From: Dyella solisilvae
Lineage (GTDB): Bacteria; Pseudomonadota; Gammaproteobacteria; Xanthomonadales; Rhodanobacteraceae
Length of the DNA stretch: 64,000 nt
Reading direction: 5' to 3'
Assembly: GCF_003351225.1 (NCBI RefSeq)
Contig: NZ_QQSY01000002.1
Coordinates: 1,044,118 to 1,108,117, forward strand
In this document: positions 19,992 through 28,302 of the stretch, one piece after another
Layout: every line of letters starts with the position of its first letter
Numbering within the stretch: the stretch's first letter is position 1
Position numbers and translations under genes: made by a program
The notes under the pieces: generated by a model
Told to the model about the DNA's origin: nothing
Seen by the model: only the letters and a program-made list of their open reading frames with translations
The model's database searches: none

Positions 19992-21122
19992 TCAGTCGAC
20001 GGTGTTCTCCCGCTCTTGCGGATCATGGTCGACAAAACGTCGTGCAATGGCTTGGAAGGTACCCTGCAGCTCGACAAAGGCATCGACGATGTCGGGGTCG
20101 AAGTCGATGCCACGACTGGCCACGATCCGCGCGGCGGCCTCCTCATGTGGCATGGCCTTCTTGTAGACGCGTGCGCTTCTCAGCGCGTCGTACACATCGG
20201 CGACGGCCATCAGGCGCGCCGATAGCGGAATCGCTTCTCCCACCAGCGCATTTGGATAGCCGCTGCCGTTCCATCGCTCCTGGTGGCAGTAGGCCATCTC
20301 CTTGGCGACCTTCAGGAAGGGCACGTCCTTGCCAAGCCCATCCTCCGCACGCTGGATCGCGTCGCGCCCCAAGGTGGTATGCGTCTTCATCACCTCGTAT
20401 TGTTCGGGCGTCAGGCGACCGGGCTTGAGCAGGATGGCGTCGGGAATGCCCACCTTGCCGATGTCGTGCAAGGGCGCTGAATGGAAAAGCAGCTCGCGCG
20501 TGCTGGGGTCAAGCTCACCGGCGAAGCGTGGATGATCCTTCAGGTGATCGGCAAGCGCCTTCACGTAGTACTGCGTTCGCCGGATGTGGTTGCCCGTTTC
20601 GTTGTCCCGAGTCTCGGCCAGCGAGGCGAGCGCATGAATGGTGACTTCCTGCACCGCCGTCACCTCCGCCGTGCGACGCGCCACTTCCTGCTCGAGAAAG
20701 ACATTCTTGTCGCGGAGGAAATCGCCCGATGCCTTGAGGCGAAGGTGGTTAGCGATGCGCACCAGCACCACCGTCGGGTTGAACGGCTTGGTGATGTAGT
20801 CGACGGCGCCGAGGATCAGTCCGCGTGTTTCGTCTTCCATCGCATTGAGCGTGGTGAGGAAGATGATGGGGATGTCCTTCGTGGCCGGGTTCACCTTGAG
20901 CTGCTTGCACACGTCGAAGCCGGACATGCCAGGCATCACGACATCGAGCAGGATGATGTCCGGTCGCTCGCGGCCAGTCGCCACGCGCAGCGCCTCCTCC
21001 CCGTTGTCCGCCAGTTCGACGGTATAGAGCGGCTTGAGCAATTCCGACAGCATCAGCTGGTTGTCGAGCCCATCATCGACCACCAGCACCTTGGGAGCCT
21101 TCGCGACATCATTCCCACCCAT
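19992..21122 (-). CDS. Response regulator with HD-GYP c-di-GMP phosphodiesterase domain
   Basis: 376 residues: a receiver domain (about 10-130; VLVVDDGLDNQ, phospho-Asp in LLDVVMPGMSG, Lys in ITKPFNP) and an HD-GYP domain (about 160-360) that hydrolyses cyclic di-GMP. The diagnostic HD (LHDIGKVGIPD), the His and the GYP-type loop (HQERWNGSGYP) are intact, as is the later VADVYDALRS motif, so it should be catalytically active. This is the RpfG-type architecture, but RpfG pairs with RpfC, and the neighbouring kinase here has a different sensory module with HAMP, GAF and PAS. First gene of a two-gene operon with that kinase. The N-terminal codon choice MGGNDVAKAPKV fits the family. Confidence 0.95.
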   Translation of the reverse strand: MGGNDVAKAPKVLVVDDGLDNQLMLSELLKPLYTVELADNGEEALRVATGRERPDIILLDVVMPGMSGFDVCKQLKVNPATKDIPIIFLTTLNAMEDETRGLILGAVDYITKPFNPTVVLVRIANHLRLKASGDFLRDKNVFLEQEVARRTAEVTAVQEVTIHALASLAETRDNETGNHIRRTQYYVKALADHLKDHPRFAGELDPSTRELLFHSAPLHDIGKVGIPDAILLKPGRLTPEQYEVMKTHTTLGRDAIQRAEDGLGKDVPFLKVAKEMAYCHQERWNGSGYPNALVGEAIPLSARLMAVADVYDALRSARVYKKAMPHEEAAARIVASRGIDFDPDIVDAFVELQGTFQAIARRFVDHDPQERENTVD

Positions 21123-21470
21123 GCCGACTTCTCCTACGCAGTCTTGTGCGTGAGTCGTGGCGCCCTTGGTGAGATGTCCACGGCTATGCCTCGCAGTATA
21201 TCCGGCGCATCAGCGTGCCGTGCTCATGCGTTGCGTAGACGATGAAAATTCACGGGAAATTGACGGGTTTCGTTTGCATCGCGCGAAGGCACCATCGAGA
21301 CCACAAGATATCCACGCCGCGTTGACGCCGGCGTATTCGGTCGAGGGATCGCGTCGATGCCAAGAAGCGACTCGTGCAAGAGAGTTCGCTCGCGCACATC
21401 GCCGTGGTTGTGGATAAGCGACGGAGCGTGACGTATCTGCCGGAGCGTCGGGCCAGCGAGAGACTCACGC
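21123..21470. other. Intergenic region, nothing identified
   Basis: 348 bases upstream of the HD-GYP regulator and downstream of the membrane protein gene. It should contain the promoter of the regulator-kinase operon. No repeat, RNA gene or convincing small frame seen. Confidence 0.5.
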
Positions 21471-22184
21471 TTAGCGCGCTGATGCCATCCCATCCATAAC
21501 CTTGATCGCCGAATCCGCCGATCGCGTGGTGACGACAGACATGATGAAGAACAGCAAGAACGACAGGTTGATCGAACCGCCGACGAGCACCGAACCCAAC
21601 GGCGCCGGAATGGCGGTGGCGAAGGTTTGAATCAGAAGCGCCGGCGCCGCAGGCGTGAACAGCGCCATCCAGCGCGGATAAGCAGTGCGCCTTAGTGCAA
21701 TCAACAGCGGCAGCGCCAAAAGGCCTACATAGGAAAACACCTCGGCTCCCAGATAGAGCCGCGCGCCGAAGTCGTGAATCTGCGCGTAGAGCGTCATCAA
21801 CGCCGGTGGCGCCATTGGCCTCGCTGCGGCGACGGCCTTCATGGAAAGCGCCTTGGCCGCCCAGTACACGTGATAGCTGGACCCGAACAGATAGATCATC
21901 GTCATGGCGAGGGCGATCGCAGCCCCGAGTCGCGGCTGGCGGTCGCGGATGTTGAGGTACACATGCCAGAAGCCGAACAGATAAAGCAGCGTGCACCAGG
22001 GCGCGATGCCCGCGCCGAGCAGCACGCGCCAGGTCGGCGCGGCCACCACGATCTCGCGCAGGTGAGCCTGGAACTCCGCGCCGCTCACCGCAGCGAAATA
22101 CAGGCCCTGGTCCCCCAGGAAAAAGCCGAACGCGCCTATCGCGCCGAGGATGCCGGCCCATGTCCTTTGTTCGGATGGATGCAT
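21471..22184 (-). CDS. Uncharacterised membrane protein with about six hydrophobic segments
   Basis: I do not recognise this family with certainty. The 237-residue product is almost entirely hydrophobic with about six predicted transmembrane stretches (for example ILGAIGAFGFFLGDQGLYF, TLLYLFGFWHVYL, AIALAMTMIYLFGSSYHVYW and LSFLLFFIMSVVTT). Charged residues are few and lie in loops (REIVVAAPTWR, NIRDRQPR). The conserved-looking aromatic patches (FGSSYHVYW, GAEVFSYVG) suggest a helical bundle enzyme or sensor rather than a transporter. It is divergent from the hypothetical gene at 22314 with 129 bases between them, and may share a promoter region with it. Confidence 0.75.
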   Translation of the reverse strand: MHPSEQRTWAGILGAIGAFGFFLGDQGLYFAAVSGAEFQAHLREIVVAAPTWRVLLGAGIAPWCTLLYLFGFWHVYLNIRDRQPRLGAAIALAMTMIYLFGSSYHVYWAAKALSMKAVAAARPMAPPALMTLYAQIHDFGARLYLGAEVFSYVGLLALPLLIALRRTAYPRWMALFTPAAPALLIQTFATAIPAPLGSVLVGGSINLSFLLFFIMSVVTTRSADSAIKVMDGMASAR

Positions 22185-22313
22185 GGATCCCCGCGCGACT
22201 GGTTGAAGGTGGCCGCCGTGTCGCCATCCGGGCGTTCAGTGCCCACGATGGACGCCTATATCACGCCCGCACGGTTAAGGTCGTCAATCCGGTCGAAGCC
22301 TCGAGCAACTTCC

Positions 22314-22961
22314 ATGGCGACCACACACATCAGCCCTCAGTGGATGTCAGGCCTCGGCCTGCGCGCGCGCAAGGGAGGCGCCGTGGCGGTCGGCGTCGCC
22401 GTTGCGGAAGGTGTGCCACGCGTCCTGCTGTCCACCAGGCTGCCTACCTGCGACGACGAGGACCGCCTTTCCCTCGAACCGTATCGCATGGCGGCAGACA
22501 TGCCGCGCAGCCCGGAAGGCCGGGCGAGCGACGAAGCGATGGCGATCGTGGCGGAGGGCCGCCGCCGCCAGGATCAGATGGCGGCGGGCAACCTGCACGC
22601 CATGCTCCGGCAACTGGAGGCGCCCGGCTCCAAGCCGGCCGTCGCCGCGTTGTTGGTGAATCGCGCCGGTTGGATTACCGACCTTCTCGGGTACAGCCTG
22701 GCCTGGGCGCAACATGTGCCGGTCGCCGAGAATCTGGCCGTACGCGACGCGCTGCGCTTTGCCGCACGCCAATGCAGGATCGATCTGGTCGAGCTGGATG
22801 AAAAGTCCCTGCCTGACCTGGCTGTCACGACGCTCGGCATGTCCTCGATCGACATCGCGGCGCGCCTGAGGAAGCTGCGTCCCGCCAGGGGCAAGCCCTG
22901 GCGGAAGGAGCAAAAACTGGCTTGCCTCGCCGCTTGGGTCGCGCTGACAAACCGGCGCTGA
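22314..22961 (+). CDS. Hypothetical protein upstream of modE
   Basis: Function not recognised. 215 residues starting MATTHISPQWMSGLG; a longer in-frame reading has no better start. The N-terminal third (RKGGAVAVGVAVAEGVPRVLLS) could be the first strands of an RNase H-like or ASKHA-like alpha/beta fold, followed by a helical middle (EAMAIVAEGRRRQDQMAAGN) and a C-terminal part with AVRDALRFAARQCRIDLVEL, spacing that also suits such a fold. No signal peptide or transmembrane segment. Codon bias is that of the chromosome, so it looks like a real gene. It is 234 bases upstream of modE in the same direction; a functional link is possible but unproven. Confidence 0.65.
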   Translation: MATTHISPQWMSGLGLRARKGGAVAVGVAVAEGVPRVLLSTRLPTCDDEDRLSLEPYRMAADMPRSPEGRASDEAMAIVAEGRRRQDQMAAGNLHAMLRQLEAPGSKPAVAALLVNRAGWITDLLGYSLAWAQHVPVAENLAVRDALRFAARQCRIDLVELDEKSLPDLAVTTLGMSSIDIAARLRKLRPARGKPWRKEQKLACLAAWVALTNRR

Positions 22962-23195
22962 CGCGAGCGCTTCCGCCGTTGCTGGCTGAAGCGCTTGCCG
23001 CGCCTGGGATGGGCCGCCAATGGCACCCGTCACCTTGCGCCAAGGGGCGCCAAGCTCGACGCGCACGCTGACGCGAGTCGCAGTCACAGGGATGCCACCG
23101 GGCTGCCTTGCCGCCTCGCCAACGCGATGTCGTGCTCCATCGGCCAGCGGGCGGGCTTACACTTCACGCCATCTCAGCGAGGGAAGGCCGTTTGC

Positions 23196-23990
23196 ATGCT
23201 CGGGCTCAAAGGCACGCTTTCCATCGAGGTGGACGGACACTTCCTGGGCGGTCGCGAGCGCATCGAGCTGCTGGCCAGGATCGGGGAATCGGGCTCCATC
23301 TCCGCCGCAGCGCGTGCCGTGGGCATGAGCTACAAGGGCGCGTGGGACGCCGTCGAGGCGATGAACAACCTGGCCGGTGAACCGCTGGTATCGCGCGCCG
23401 TAGGCGGTCGTCGCGGTGGCGGCACGCAGTTGACCGATCGCGCCAGGCGCCTTATCGAGGTTTACCGCGCCATGGAGACGGCGCACCAGCAGTTCATCCG
23501 ACAATTGGGCGGGCCTCAACAGGCCGCGATGGGGGAGCTCGAACTCGTGAAGCGACTCATGATACGCACCAGTGCACGCAATCAGCTCGTCGGCGCCGTC
23601 GTGGCGGTGGAACCCGGCTCGGTCAACGACCTTATCCACCTCGAAATCCAGGGTGGGCAGCGGATTGTCGCGACGGTTACCCGCGACAGCACCCGCACGC
23701 TTGGCCTCGCGCCCGGCAAGGAGGCGATGGCCCTGATCAAGGCCTCCTCCGTGCTTATCGGATTGCCCGGCGAAGGCCTGCGCCTTTCCGCGCGCAATCA
23801 ACTCGCCGGCAAGGTAAGCAAGGTCGTCCGCGGCGCCGTGAACGCCGAGGTCTCCATCCAGTTGCAGGGCGGCAACGTGGTGGTGGCCACCATCACCAAC
23901 GCGAGCACGGAGGCGCTCGCGCTCGCCGAAGGGGTGGAGGTGCTGGCCATCATCAAGGCCTCGAGCATCATCATCGGCACGATGGACTGA
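23196..23990 (+). CDS. modE: Molybdate-responsive transcription regulator ModE
   Basis: Dimeric molybdate sensor that binds DNA when loaded with molybdate or tungstate, usually repressing molybdate uptake and activating molybdoenzyme genes. 264 residues: an N-terminal winged helix (about 1-115) with RIELLARIGESGSISAAARAVGMSYKGAWDAV, quoted in parts: ARIGESGSISAAARAVGMSY and KGAWDAVEAMNNL; the RRGGGTQLTDRA loop; and two tandem TOBE (Mop) domains, each beginning SARNQL (about 128 and 198) and ending in a KASS-type strand. Both molybdate-binding halves look intact. The ATG at 23196 is preceded by GAGGGAAGG; an upstream in-frame reading to 22995 is not supported. No modABC transport genes occur in the window, but a ModE box lies upstream of the convergent porin gene. 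Confidence 0.96.
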   Translation: MLGLKGTLSIEVDGHFLGGRERIELLARIGESGSISAAARAVGMSYKGAWDAVEAMNNLAGEPLVSRAVGGRRGGGTQLTDRARRLIEVYRAMETAHQQFIRQLGGPQQAAMGELELVKRLMIRTSARNQLVGAVVAVEPGSVNDLIHLEIQGGQRIVATVTRDSTRTLGLAPGKEAMALIKASSVLIGLPGEGLRLSARNQLAGKVSKVVRGAVNAEVSIQLQGGNVVVATITNASTEALALAEGVEVLAIIKASSIIIGTMD

Positions 23991-24034
23991 GGCCTCGCCC
24001 GCCGCCCGTGCGAGCGGCGGCGCCACAGGCGATG

Positions 24035-25363
24035 TCAGAACTTGTAGGTGATCATCAACCGGTTGTAGGTAAACGGTTCGTTGCCGGGGTTGAGATTGTT
24101 GGCGCCGCCAACGGAGCGCTCCCAGCGATTGCGTATCGTCAGGCCCTTCAGCCACTGGTCCGCGTTGTAGATGATGTCGAAGTACACGTTGTGGCTGTTG
24201 CCGCGCAGCTCGGTGTCGTATTGGGCGTAGGCGGCGACCAGCTGCAACTGCTTCTGGAAGAAGTAGTAGGACGCGCGCGCTTTCCATGCATAGCCCGGGC
24301 CTTGCTCCACCAGGCCGCGGATCATCGACGTGGTGAACAGTGGGTCCGTCGCGTAGTTGGTGGTGTAGGGCGAAATGAGCGCACCGTTGCCGACCGCGCC
24401 GGACTGATGCTCGAGCTTGTTGTACGCAATGTCGATCTTGCCGTCGTAGATGGACGTTCCAAGATCGATACCCCAGGCCTCGCTGCTCACCTTGGAACCG
24501 GCGACACCAAACAGTTTGGTGTGCGTATCGACAAGGATGTTGCCGTCGCTGCTGTTCTGGTTGACGTACTGCGCCGATATGAACGGGTTGAAGTGCGTTT
24601 CCGTATGCAGCGTATAGGTTCCAACGAGGTACGCCATGCGGGCAAAATCGATGAAGTCGTAGTACCACGCTTCACCCTTGAGGCTGTCGCTGGTGTACGT
24701 CACACCCCCAGCCCAGGTGCCTTCGGCCTTCGGCGCCGTGGCCGGCAACGAGCCGTTGTTACCGTACATCTCGTCGCCATGGTAGATCGACGGGTAGTAC
24801 AGATTGTCCGCATACATGCCGGTCGACGTGCGGCTCTTCCACGTGAACTGCCGAATGCCGATGAGGTTCCAGCCGGTCGCTGGCGTGACGATGGTACTGA
24901 TGGCGTTGTAGGAGGACGGGATGACGCGCGAATCGTTGTTACCCATCCACGGCGTGCTGAGATACTGGTAACCGCCGCGCACCTGTATCCAGTGATTGGC
25001 GAATTGCGCGTAGGCCTGGCTGAAAGCGCCGATCGACGAATAAGGACCCATCAGGGACACGTCGATCTTGGCCGGGTTGTCCGATTGTGTGTTCAGTGAC
25101 GACGCCACGGCGAACGAACCGCCAATGCTGAAGCCGCCGAGAAACGGGGCCGTGTTGGCATTGATCAATGCCGCCAGGGAGAAGGCATGAGCATCCGGTG
25201 TCGCATTGGTGTCGTACAAACGGCTGAAGTCGTAAGCCCGAAGCTCACCGTCGACGTGACCGTTGTCGAAGATGTCGTTGAAACTGGAATCGCTTGCGCG
25301 TGCCGGCGAGCCCAGCAGCGAAAGTACGGATACGGCCACCAACGCAACGAGCTTCTTGGGCAT
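24035..25363 (-). CDS. OprD-like outer membrane porin under a ModE box
   Basis: Outer membrane beta-barrel of 442 residues. The signal peptide (MPKKLVALVAVSVLSLLGS) ends near PARAS; the mature protein begins SSFNDIFDNGHVDGELRAYDFSRLY, quoted in parts (FNDIFDNGHVDGELRAYDF), characteristic of OprD/OprQ-like specific channels, has alternating aromatic strands throughout and ends in the C-terminal Phe (NRLMITYKF) needed for barrel assembly. Porins of this group pass small anionic or cationic nutrients. Its gene is convergent with modE and carries a ModE box about 135 bases upstream of its start, so it may admit molybdate. That substrate is an inference from regulation only. Transcribed as a single gene. 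Confidence 0.88.
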   Translation of the reverse strand: MPKKLVALVAVSVLSLLGSPARASDSSFNDIFDNGHVDGELRAYDFSRLYDTNATPDAHAFSLAALINANTAPFLGGFSIGGSFAVASSLNTQSDNPAKIDVSLMGPYSSIGAFSQAYAQFANHWIQVRGGYQYLSTPWMGNNDSRVIPSSYNAISTIVTPATGWNLIGIRQFTWKSRTSTGMYADNLYYPSIYHGDEMYGNNGSLPATAPKAEGTWAGGVTYTSDSLKGEAWYYDFIDFARMAYLVGTYTLHTETHFNPFISAQYVNQNSSDGNILVDTHTKLFGVAGSKVSSEAWGIDLGTSIYDGKIDIAYNKLEHQSGAVGNGALISPYTTNYATDPLFTTSMIRGLVEQGPGYAWKARASYYFFQKQLQLVAAYAQYDTELRGNSHNVYFDIIYNADQWLKGLTIRNRWERSVGGANNLNPGNEPFTYNRLMITYKF

Positions 25364-25496
25364 GACGTTCCCTTTGGCCTGGATGCAAAAAAATCTGCTG
25401 TCACTTGCAGCGCTAATGCGCGAAAAGCGCGAGCGAAAAGCGAGGGAGGATCAAACGTGCTCAGGGCGTTGGCCGCGACCCGGGGGGCGTCACCAC

Positions 25497-25520
25497 CGCT
25501 ATATATTTGACTATATAACG
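25497..25520. promoter_or_regulatory. ModE-binding box upstream of the porin
   Basis: CGCTATATA-N6-TATATAACG is a 24-base palindrome with one mismatch. It has the length and both half-sites of the Escherichia coli modABC ModE operator (CGTTATAT-N8-ACATAACG). It sits about 135 bases before the porin start; the only gene reading away from it within 400 bases is the porin. Confidence 0.85.
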
Positions 25521-25619
25521 CTGCCTTTGGCGGTGCCAGCGGGCTGGCCTGCCTCTGGGCGCTGGGGTTTCTCACAGCCCGGTCAGCAGCTTGCTTGCAT
25601 GCAAGTGCTTGAAAATACG

Positions 25620-25641
25620 AAAAAGCGCCGTTCGGCGGCGC
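25620..25641 (-). terminator. Probable terminator of the minus-strand cluster
   Basis: On the minus strand GCGCCG-CCGAA-CGGCGC followed by TTTTT. It lies about 130 bases after the stop of the aspartic-protease-like gene and before the porin promoter. Confidence 0.7.
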
Positions 25642-25768
25642 AACCGCCTGCGTCAGCGATCGCCCGTCCGGGACATCCAGGTCCGCGCCGACCGGTGACT
25701 CAGACAGTTGGCTGCGACATTCCGAATGATGGTCGCCATTGTCGTTCCAGGCGCCATCCCACTCGCCA

Positions 25769-26761
25769 TCAATGGATCGAGGCGGAAGGTATGACGCGGC
25801 AATCGAGCGAGCAGCCGAAATACGCCATGCCCCCGGGATAGTCGATCGTCATCACAAATTGGTGGAGCACGTTGCCGCCCACAGCGCCTTCCGGAGGCTT
25901 GTCCATGATCGACGCCATCATCTCGTGGAAGTTTGTGTCCGGCCGCTCGGTGAACCACACGGGGCCGACCGACCAGCCCGCGATTTCCACCAGCGGCACT
26001 TCAATCATGCGTGATCCGGAGCGGGGAAACAGCTTGTCGCCGTTCTCGACCCAACGCCACTCGGGGTGCGCCGAATGCCAGCGTTCCAGTTGGCTTCGCG
26101 TGATGTAGCTGGTCACGCCAAAGCCGTTGACGGTCGGCGTGCCGGTAACCCGCTGTCCCGACTCACTGGGGGCAGCCGTGGCGCCGGTGTCCAGCAGCAT
26201 GTCGAGCAGCTGGCCGTCCACGCGAATCTCCACGCGTGGAAAGGCTCTCAACTTGCCGCCGTTTGCATCCTTCTGGAAGCCCAACGTAAATGCGTGAAGG
26301 TCCTGCGTCGGCGTCCAGTCCTCACTCTGAAGGATCAGCTTCTTCGACGGGTAATCAAACGTCCAGATCCGACCGTCGAGATAGCTCGAGCCAAGCAATC
26401 CGTCCGCTGAGCTGATGGGGTGTGCATCATCGTAAGTCATCGCCCCGGAGCACCTGCTGGTGGGCCCGGGAATGCCGCGTGCTTGCTTGTAGGTTGGGAG
26501 GGTCGCCGTGGGCACGTCGCCGCCATCGAATACGCAATGGCCGGCTTTCAATTTCAGGCGCGCGGCGACTGCCTGCCTCAGCAAATACAGTCCATCGACG
26601 CCACCGCCACCCGTATCGACGAGGAGCTTGAGGTGCTCTCCCGATTCGGTCTCAGGGGTGGCGAAAAAATGCCCGGCTTCGAAAACCGTGGGCACCTCGT
26701 AGGCAGGGGAAGGCGCGGTGGCCAAGCCTGCCGTGGCAATCAGACTCCATACGGATGGCAC
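25769..26761 (-). CDS. Exported protein with two aspartic-protease (DTG) motifs
   Basis: 330 residues starting with a GTG preceded by AAGGAG seven bases upstream. A short signal-like N-terminus (VWSLIATAGLATA) leads to a chain with two aspartic-protease active-site motifs: LLVDTGGGG near residue 50 and MLLDTGATAAP near 190, roughly 140 residues apart. Each is followed by a glycine-hydrophobic flap-like region (GLLGSSYLDGR and NVLHQFVMTIDY, the latter resembling the ILG psi-loop of retropepsin-like proteins). This could be a two-lobed, pepsin-like arrangement from an ancient duplication, unusual in bacteria, or an inactive relative. It ends with a Cys pair (GCSLDCR) that may form a disulphide. 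Last gene before the terminator; gap to MipA 162 bases. Confidence 0.75.
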   Translation of the reverse strand: MPSVWSLIATAGLATAPSPAYEVPTVFEAGHFFATPETESGEHLKLLVDTGGGGVDGLYLLRQAVAARLKLKAGHCVFDGGDVPTATLPTYKQARGIPGPTSRCSGAMTYDDAHPISSADGLLGSSYLDGRIWTFDYPSKKLILQSEDWTPTQDLHAFTLGFQKDANGGKLRAFPRVEIRVDGQLLDMLLDTGATAAPSESGQRVTGTPTVNGFGVTSYITRSQLERWHSAHPEWRWVENGDKLFPRSGSRMIEVPLVEIAGWSVGPVWFTERPDTNFHEMMASIMDKPPEGAVGGNVLHQFVMTIDYPGGMAYFGCSLDCRVIPSASIH

Positions 26762-26923
26762 GTCAATGCTCCTTCATTGCACCAGCGTAGGCTCAATGAG
26801 GAGCAAGGTTGGGCGCAAGGTGCCGATCGTCACGTCTCAAAGTTAGTCTCTGGCGTGATGCATTGCGCCGCTGATCGATGGGCGCGCGGTACATGTCACT
26901 GCACGCCCCCGATCGATCGCCCG

Positions 26924-27730
26924 TCAGAGGAATCGATAGACAAACGCCAGCGTGCTGGTGAGCTGGTTTGGCGAGCCATACTTGCGCACCAGAGGACTGT
27001 CGCCTGCCGAGCCGATCAGGCGGGCATAGTTGATCGACAGCGCGAAGCCGGTGTGCAGGCTGGTGGGCATGAAGGCGGAGTACTGGATGACAGCCTCCTG
27101 CGAGCCGGCGCCGGGCTGCCAAGGGTCCACCCCCAGCGCTTGCGCCTGCACTGGCGTCACGCCGAAGTTACGGCGCATGGCTGCGCCGTTCGTGCCCTGC
27201 CACTGCAATTCAAATTCATGCATGTAGTACCAGATGCTCGGCAAGCCTACGGTGCTGTAGACGCGCCAGTAAGCGCCCGAGCCCCCGATGTCATGACTCA
27301 GATCGGTACCCACGCTCAGCCAGCTGGTGAAGTCGTGCTCGATGTAGCCACCCGCGTTGATGCGCGAGGAAAAGGAATCCATCGCGTCCAACGGCGGCGG
27401 ATGCAGCTCCGAGCGATCACGCCCCCACGTAAAGTTGGCGTACAGCCCGCCATGCCATCCATCCGAATGAATGAAATCCACGGTCGCGCCATCGTAAGTC
27501 GACAGGGTGATGTGCCATGGAAGCTCGAGATGGACGAAGGGAACCACCACATTCCGGGAATTCTCGGCTCCCGGCCACGCCGGCAGGCGTTGCAGGCCAA
27601 TGCCAAGGATCCGGTTGCTATCGTAGGAGCCGCCCTTGGTATCAGTATCGTCCTGGGCGTGTGCACCCACCGACCATGCGAGGGTCACGCAGATGGCGAC
27701 GATCTCAAACCGCTTGTAGATCCCTTTCAC
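26924..27730 (-). CDS. MipA/OmpV-family outer membrane protein
   Basis: Outer membrane beta-barrel of 268 residues. Signal peptide ends at AHAQ. The mature sequence has the MipA/OmpV outline: an N-terminal stretch RILGIGLQRLPAWPGAENSR, repeated amphipathic strands with GGYIEHDFTSW and FELQWQGTNG, and C-terminal LAFVYRFL ending in an aromatic-rich strand. MipA bridges MltA and PBP1B in E. coli; many homologues are instead induced by antibiotics or metals. GTG start with GGAGG seven bases upstream. It lies 110 bases downstream of the thioredoxin-like gene and may be part of the same transcript. Confidence 0.85.
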   Translation of the reverse strand: MKGIYKRFEIVAICVTLAWSVGAHAQDDTDTKGGSYDSNRILGIGLQRLPAWPGAENSRNVVVPFVHLELPWHITLSTYDGATVDFIHSDGWHGGLYANFTWGRDRSELHPPPLDAMDSFSSRINAGGYIEHDFTSWLSVGTDLSHDIGGSGAYWRVYSTVGLPSIWYYMHEFELQWQGTNGAAMRRNFGVTPVQAQALGVDPWQPGAGSQEAVIQYSAFMPTSLHTGFALSINYARLIGSAGDSPLVRKYGSPNQLTSTLAFVYRFL

Positions 27731-27840
27731 CGCATCTCCTCCCTGCGCGCGTGCGCATATCCGGGTGACGACGAGGGACTCGGGGTACTTTACTGACTCA
27801 AGGTGATGAATCCGCGAAGCGTGGCCTCAAGCCGGCGGTA

Positions 27841-28302
27841 TCAGGGCTCCAGTTGCTGCAGCACGGTCGCATTGAGCAGCCCGCTGATGCCACGTCGGCT
27901 GCCGTCGGAGCGGACCACGAGGACATGTGGCATCTCTCCGCCCCAGGTCGGATCGAGCAGGTAGTTGAGATGGTCCGGTACGTCCTCCGCATAGGCGCGA
28001 GCCTGGAACCCGTCCATCCCCGCACGGTGCAGACGTTGCGCGATCGAGTCGCGGGCAGCGATGGGGTCCGTCGCCACAATGACCAGTTCGATGCGATCCG
28101 GATGCGCCTTATGCAGGCGGGACAGCGCCTGCAGGTTGGCCTCGCAGTAGCTGCAATCGAGCGACCAGAGTGCGATCAATCGTTCGCCCTTCGCCGGCGC
28201 GGCAAGCAGCGCCGAAACCTGGGAGGCGTCGAGAGGACGAACGTCGGTGGCTGCGCAGGTGGTGGCGAGCGCCAGTGCGAGCATGGCCAGCAGGTATTTC
28301 AT
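27841..28302 (-). CDS. Periplasmic thioredoxin-like protein
   Basis: 153 residues with a signal peptide ending near TTCAAT and a thioredoxin fold. The active-site motif is WSLDCSYCEANL (CSYC) near residue 50, and a cis-Pro loop is visible in GEMPHVLVVRSDG. TlpA-like proteins of this size act as periplasmic reductants for haem or copper-centre assembly. The ATG overlaps the stop of the BNR-repeat gene by four bases (ATGA), so the two are translationally coupled. Its role in this cluster is probably to keep a Cys pair of the partner proteins (CECC in the BNR protein, CGYC in the DUF2946 protein) reduced; that is inference. Confidence 0.82.
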   Translation of the reverse strand: MKYLLAMLALALATTCAATDVRPLDASQVSALLAAPAKGERLIALWSLDCSYCEANLQALSRLHKAHPDRIELVIVATDPIAARDSIAQRLHRAGMDGFQARAYAEDVPDHLNYLLDPTWGGEMPHVLVVRSDGSRRGISGLLNATVLQQLEP

